A DNA stretch of 64,000 bases. It comes from Diplonema papillatum (taxonomy: Eukaryota; Euglenozoa; Diplonemea; Diplonemida; Diplonemidae). A program made the position numbers and the translations under genes. Positions 62,017 through 64,000 of the stretch are shown piece by piece. Within the stretch, counting starts at the first letter, position 1. Each line of letters begins with the position of its first letter. The notes beneath the pieces are model-generated. The model had not been told where the DNA came from. It was given only the letters and a program-made list of their open reading frames with translations, and made no database searches. The DNA lies in NCBI GenBank assembly GCA_030068145.1, contig JAPJBO010000684.1, forward strand, positions 1-64,000, given 5' to 3'.

Positions 62017-63383
62017 AAACCCCCCCCCTCGCATAATATTAAATAACCTTTATTTAATAATACGAGCATATTTAATAATACGAGTATATTTAATAGTCCG
62101 AGCGTGGTTGGTCTATATTTAATAATACGAGCTTATTTAAAAATACGCGTATATTCAATAATACGCGCACATTGAGGAACACCCATATGCACCATAGTTT
62201 GAGCCCGGAGAGAAGGAGCATGTGACACTGACCGGTGGGCCCCAAAAGTGCAGAAATCGCTGAACGGTGAAGCCGTAAAAGCCGATACAGGTCCAAATCT
62301 GGAGAAGGGCTAATGCCCTGAACATACTCAACAACAAAACACATTCTGTCACCAGGCAACAAAAAGAAAATGGCTGGTGCACCGCCTACTGAGCTGCCGA
62401 ACGAGGCTGAGATGGAATAACAACTGGGAGAGCTCGGTGTCCAATGTGCAGGCTCGGATGCCGGTTCCATTGTGGCCCTCGAGACGGCCGAAATGGCTTT
62501 TCAGAAACGATGGCACGGGCGGGCGCACCGACGACCATGCACCAGTACGACGCCAACCCTGACGGGCGGCAACGCCAAAAATGCGCTATTTAATAATACG
62601 AGCTATTTAATAATACGAGCTATATTTAATAATACGCGCTATATTTAGTAATACGAGCTATTTAAAGCCCCCCCCCCCCCCCCCCCCTCCCCCCCCCCCC
62701 CTCGTACTATTTAGGCAGTCGTACTATTTAGGTAAATAGTACGAGTGTTGTTTTTTAAAAGTTTTAAGGGGTGCCCCCAGCCGCAACGACTTTGAAGTTT
62801 TAGGTCCGGCTAAGAGCGCTCGCTGGACAGGTCCCTTCCCCGTTTTCTCTTTGATGCAGGTGAAGGACAAGACGATGAGAGCGTGTCCAGGTCCATCATC
62901 ACTGATTCGTCAAGGTTCACCACCGCTACTGCATCAGCAATGCGAGAGCTGCTGCAAGCAGAGTGTGTGTTTAGTCCTTCTGAGCCCATTAGACAGTCAC
63001 TGGTCACTTAGAGTGAGCCTCACTCTAGTGACACCCATGCACTTTTGTCCACTGTGACTGAAGAGTGCGGTTTCAGTGTCACTTAGACTTAGAAAAACGG
63101 AAGATTTCGGCGGAAACCCCCAGTTCAGTTTTAGCAACAACCAAGAAAAATGCGGTTGCATCACTTAGAGTCATGAGGCTCACTCTACATGCCACTGGTT
63201 GAATGGTAGTTGAATAGTGGTTAAATAGTGGTTAAATAGTTGCTAAAACTACGAGTCACTCTGAAACTTTGGGGGGTGTACTTTTAGCTTTTTCAGGAGA
63301 TATCTGATGTTTTTCACCTAAATAGTACGAGGGGGGGGGCTTTAATAATACGAGCTATTTAACATTATGCGAGGGGGGGGTTT
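62017..63383. mobile_element. 1.37-kb TIR element inserted in the large repeat
   Basis: The termini are inverted repeats of 28-29 bp. Left starts AAACCCCCCCCCTCGCATAA, and the reverse complement of the right end starts AAACCCCCCCCTCGCATAAT. Subterminal TATTTAATAATACGAGC words are repeated many times on both sides. The interior holds a region (62800-63010) with a possible short exon on minus (VNLDESVMMDLDTLSSS), very long C runs (62666-62700) and a GTGAGCCTCACTCTA motif. Comparison with the intact repeat at 7735-7745 shows it is an insertion. I could not fix the target duplication. Confidence 0.85.
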
Positions 63384-63830
63384 AATAATAATGGCCATGC
63401 TGAAGGCAAGGTTGCGTTGCAGGAGGAGAAACTGGTGCTTGGCCGAGGATAAGATGGCTATGGCGGCAGGGGCAGAACAGAGAGACAGCGAGTCTTGTGG
63501 GGTAGTCACGCCTTCGCAGTCCCAGGACCTCCGCCCACTTGCGAACAGCCGTCGACTGGCCTTTCCCAAGAGGACGAATTGGAATGCAGGTACCATCTCC
63601 GGAGAGCTTCCGGGTTCTCCCAGAGTAGAGGAGCTGATGCAAACGCCACCTGGGCTTCTGAACGTGATTGCAGATCACCTTCTTGCCCAAAGTCAAGAGG
63701 GGTTGGAGTGTCGGAATGGCGCGCAAGGAGAGGCTCTGGCTTGTTTGCTTCTTTCGCTGGCGAGAGGGAGACTTCGGACACGGCAAAGCCTTGGGGTTTC
63801 GGGCTCTGCATCCAGAGATCGTAGAGCAGT
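63384..63830 (+). repeat. Large dispersed repeat, copy 2 (right part)
   Basis: Matches the minus strand of about 7290-7735. Frames through it include GVVTPSQSQDLRPLA-SRRLA and ITFLPKVKRGWSV. The latter frame stays open to 63964 with LHPEIVEQFADNNISLEWHA and looks more protein-like, but I do not recognise it. Similarity to copy 1 ends near 63810-63830. Confidence 0.75.
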
Positions 63831-64000
63831 TTGCCGACAACAACATTAGCCTTGAATGGCATGCTGAGGGCATGCAGTTTATCAAGAACTTCTTATCAGC
63901 TTCCCTTCCATGCAGACACAAGTTGGACTCAAGCACATATTTTCGTCTATCACCGGACTCTTGATCGCGTGCTGCCAATTTTATCTGTGGGCTGTCCAAG

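Overview
The window is nuclear DNA of a eukaryote, most likely a repeat-rich unicellular alga or protist. The clearest evidence is a Ran GTPase gene on the minus strand (18474 to 14745). It is split into four exons by three GT-AG introns of 0.7 to 1.5 kb and joins into a 220-residue protein. A chromerid such as Chromera velia is my guess from the overall style (large introns, many old transposons, satellite DNA). The sequence alone does not prove it.

Layout. 1-2556 (minus): an open frame of at least 852 codons with no stop, running off the left edge. It encodes a hAT-like transposase with a SAP-like motif, a C2H2 (TTF/BED-type) finger, a possible cysteine peptidase and a duplicated cysteine-containing module. 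2.6-9.5 kb: dispersed repeats and LINE remnants, no host gene. 9.5-14.65 kb: a satellite with a 77-bp unit, ending about 100 bp from the Ran stop codon. 14.7-18.5 kb: Ran. 18.5-24.5 kb: no gene recognised. 24.57-29.35 kb (minus): a 1593-residue single-exon protein with one N-terminal membrane segment, a very long acidic disordered region and two LIR/AIM-like motifs at the extreme C-terminus. 31.8-34.1 kb (minus): a 5'-truncated LINE C-terminal endonuclease-like domain fused in frame to a long Ala/Pro-rich region with SUMO-interaction-like motifs.

34.3-46.3 kb is structured repeat DNA. It holds an array of nested hairpins, a 41-bp minisatellite, an inverted 49-bp array, two GC-rich palindromes of about 191 bp, and at least 16 copies or fragments of one MITE of about 205 bp that makes 4-bp target duplications, mostly NTAN. 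Two related elements carry a Pol III B box, one of them with an A box too. 45-51 kb: decayed tyrosine-recombinase and other transposase fragments and a LINE tail. 52.2-52.9 kb: an intact intronless Nudix hydrolase of the GDP-mannose mannosyl hydrolase type with an N-terminal membrane anchor. 55.1-59.0 kb: a hAT pair, namely a 639-bp internally deleted copy with a perfect 8-bp target duplication beside a full-length transposase copy. 59.9-64.0 kb: a 728-bp long-TIR element, then a second, inverted copy of the 7.3-8.9 kb repeat, itself split by a 1.37-kb TIR element.

Only Ran, the 1593-residue protein and the Nudix gene look like host genes. Nearly everything else is mobile or satellite DNA. 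There are no operons, and I saw no promoter I would defend apart from the Pol III boxes.
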